Below are positions 7,729 through 7,960 of a stretch of DNA of 7,960 bases, piece after piece (the stretch's first letter is position 1; each line of letters begins with the position of its first letter). The stretch covers positions 1 through 7,960 of the forward strand of contig JAUVPY010000101.1 in assembly GCA_030598425.1 (NCBI GenBank), read 5' to 3'. Source of the DNA: Anaerolineae bacterium (lineage in GTDB: Bacteria; Chloroflexota; Anaerolineae; 4572-78; NAK82). Position numbers and translations under genes: made by a program. Under the pieces are notes generated by a model, which had not been told where the DNA came from, made no database searches, and saw only the letters and a list, made by a program, of their open reading frames with translations.

Positions 7729-7960
7729 AGGCCAGCACGCTGAGGGTAATGGCCAGACCAGGGGCGATGGAGACCCAGGGGGCGTGGCGTAGTAGAACAC
7801 GCCCATCGGCCAGCATTGTGCCCCACTCGGGGGTAGGCGGCTGTGCCCCCAGACCCAGGAAGCTGAGCGCACCGATACTGAGCAGCGCGAGGCCGAATTC
7901 CAGGGATACCAGAGGTATGATGATCTCGCGCACGTTGGGGGCCACGTGACCCAGCAGTAT
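7673..7960 (-). CDS. ABC transporter permease, OppC/DppC type (peptide/nickel family), C-terminal fragment
   Basis: The C-terminal 95 residues are present; the frame stays open to the right edge, so the GTG at 7943-7945 is internal rather than the start. The fragment opens with ILLGHVAPNVREIIIPL, the segment that directly follows the EAA cytoplasmic loop in this family. LSFLGLGAQPPTPEWGTML then follows, matching the hallmark LSFLGLGxQPPTPxWG of OppC/DppC permeases, and the chain closes with a final helix and LAFNLVGDALRDALNVRVRQ, the usual ending. It forms one of two inner-membrane channel subunits for oligopeptide, dipeptide or nickel import; the substrate is set by a binding protein not seen here. 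Its stop (7673-7675) lies inside the transglutaminase gene on the other strand, so the two genes overlap by 56 bp. No terminator is visible between them. Confidence 0.95.
   Translation of the reverse strand: MLLGHVAPNVREIIIPLVSLEFGLALLSIGALSFLGLGAQPPTPEWGTMLADGRVLLRHAPWVSIAPGLAITLSVLAFNLVGDALRDALNVRVRQ

Overview
The window is a GC-rich (about 60% by eye), densely coded bacterial segment. I infer Chloroflexota, Anaerolineae-like: a fused ADP-forming acetyl-CoA synthetase sits next to a stand-alone BioD-like/DRTGG protein, a DUF58-transglutaminase pair follows, SD sites are strong with GTG starts, and CAGGTAN-type heptad repeats fill an intergenic gap. No marker gene fixes the taxonomy, so this is an inference.

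Left half, minus strand, reading from about 3700 down to 1. A good sigma70-like promoter (3671-3699) leads into a roughly 200-nt leader and then a single-chain acyl-CoA synthetase (ADP-forming) of 697 aa. A phosphotransacetylase-family protein of about 356 aa (BioD-like P-loop domain plus DRTGG domain, no catalytic Pta domain) follows after 13-16 bp. Its last codons run into a composite repeat (153-295): nine heptads, four octads, then about five heptads in inverted orientation. Beyond the repeat the N-terminal 41 codons of enolase (eno) start with a clear SD and run off the left edge. The set suggests central carbon metabolism: glycolysis through enolase, and energy-conserving conversion of acetyl-CoA (or another acyl-CoA) to the free acid with ATP formation.

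Middle (3468-3814). This is a divergent intergenic region. It holds the minus-strand promoter, a near-perfect 14-bp hairpin nested in a larger palindrome, a consensus TATAAT box for the plus-strand genes placed in a bulge of that palindrome, and a stretch that reads like a decayed antisense protein-coding remnant.

Right half, plus strand. A DUF58 protein (433 aa, GTG start at 3815) is translationally coupled through a GTGA overlap to a large membrane-anchored TgpA-like transglutaminase (871 aa, Cys-His-Asp triad visible). This is the usual DUF58-transglutaminase pair, but the customary MoxR ATPase is not next to it. The transglutaminase gene collides tail-to-tail, with a 56-bp overlap, with the 3' end of an OppC/DppC-type ABC-transporter permease gene that enters from the right edge on the minus strand.

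I see no tRNA, rRNA, CRISPR array or insertion sequence. The most unusual items are the two structured non-coding elements (153-295 and 3714-3776) and the overlapping convergent gene ends at 7673-7728.
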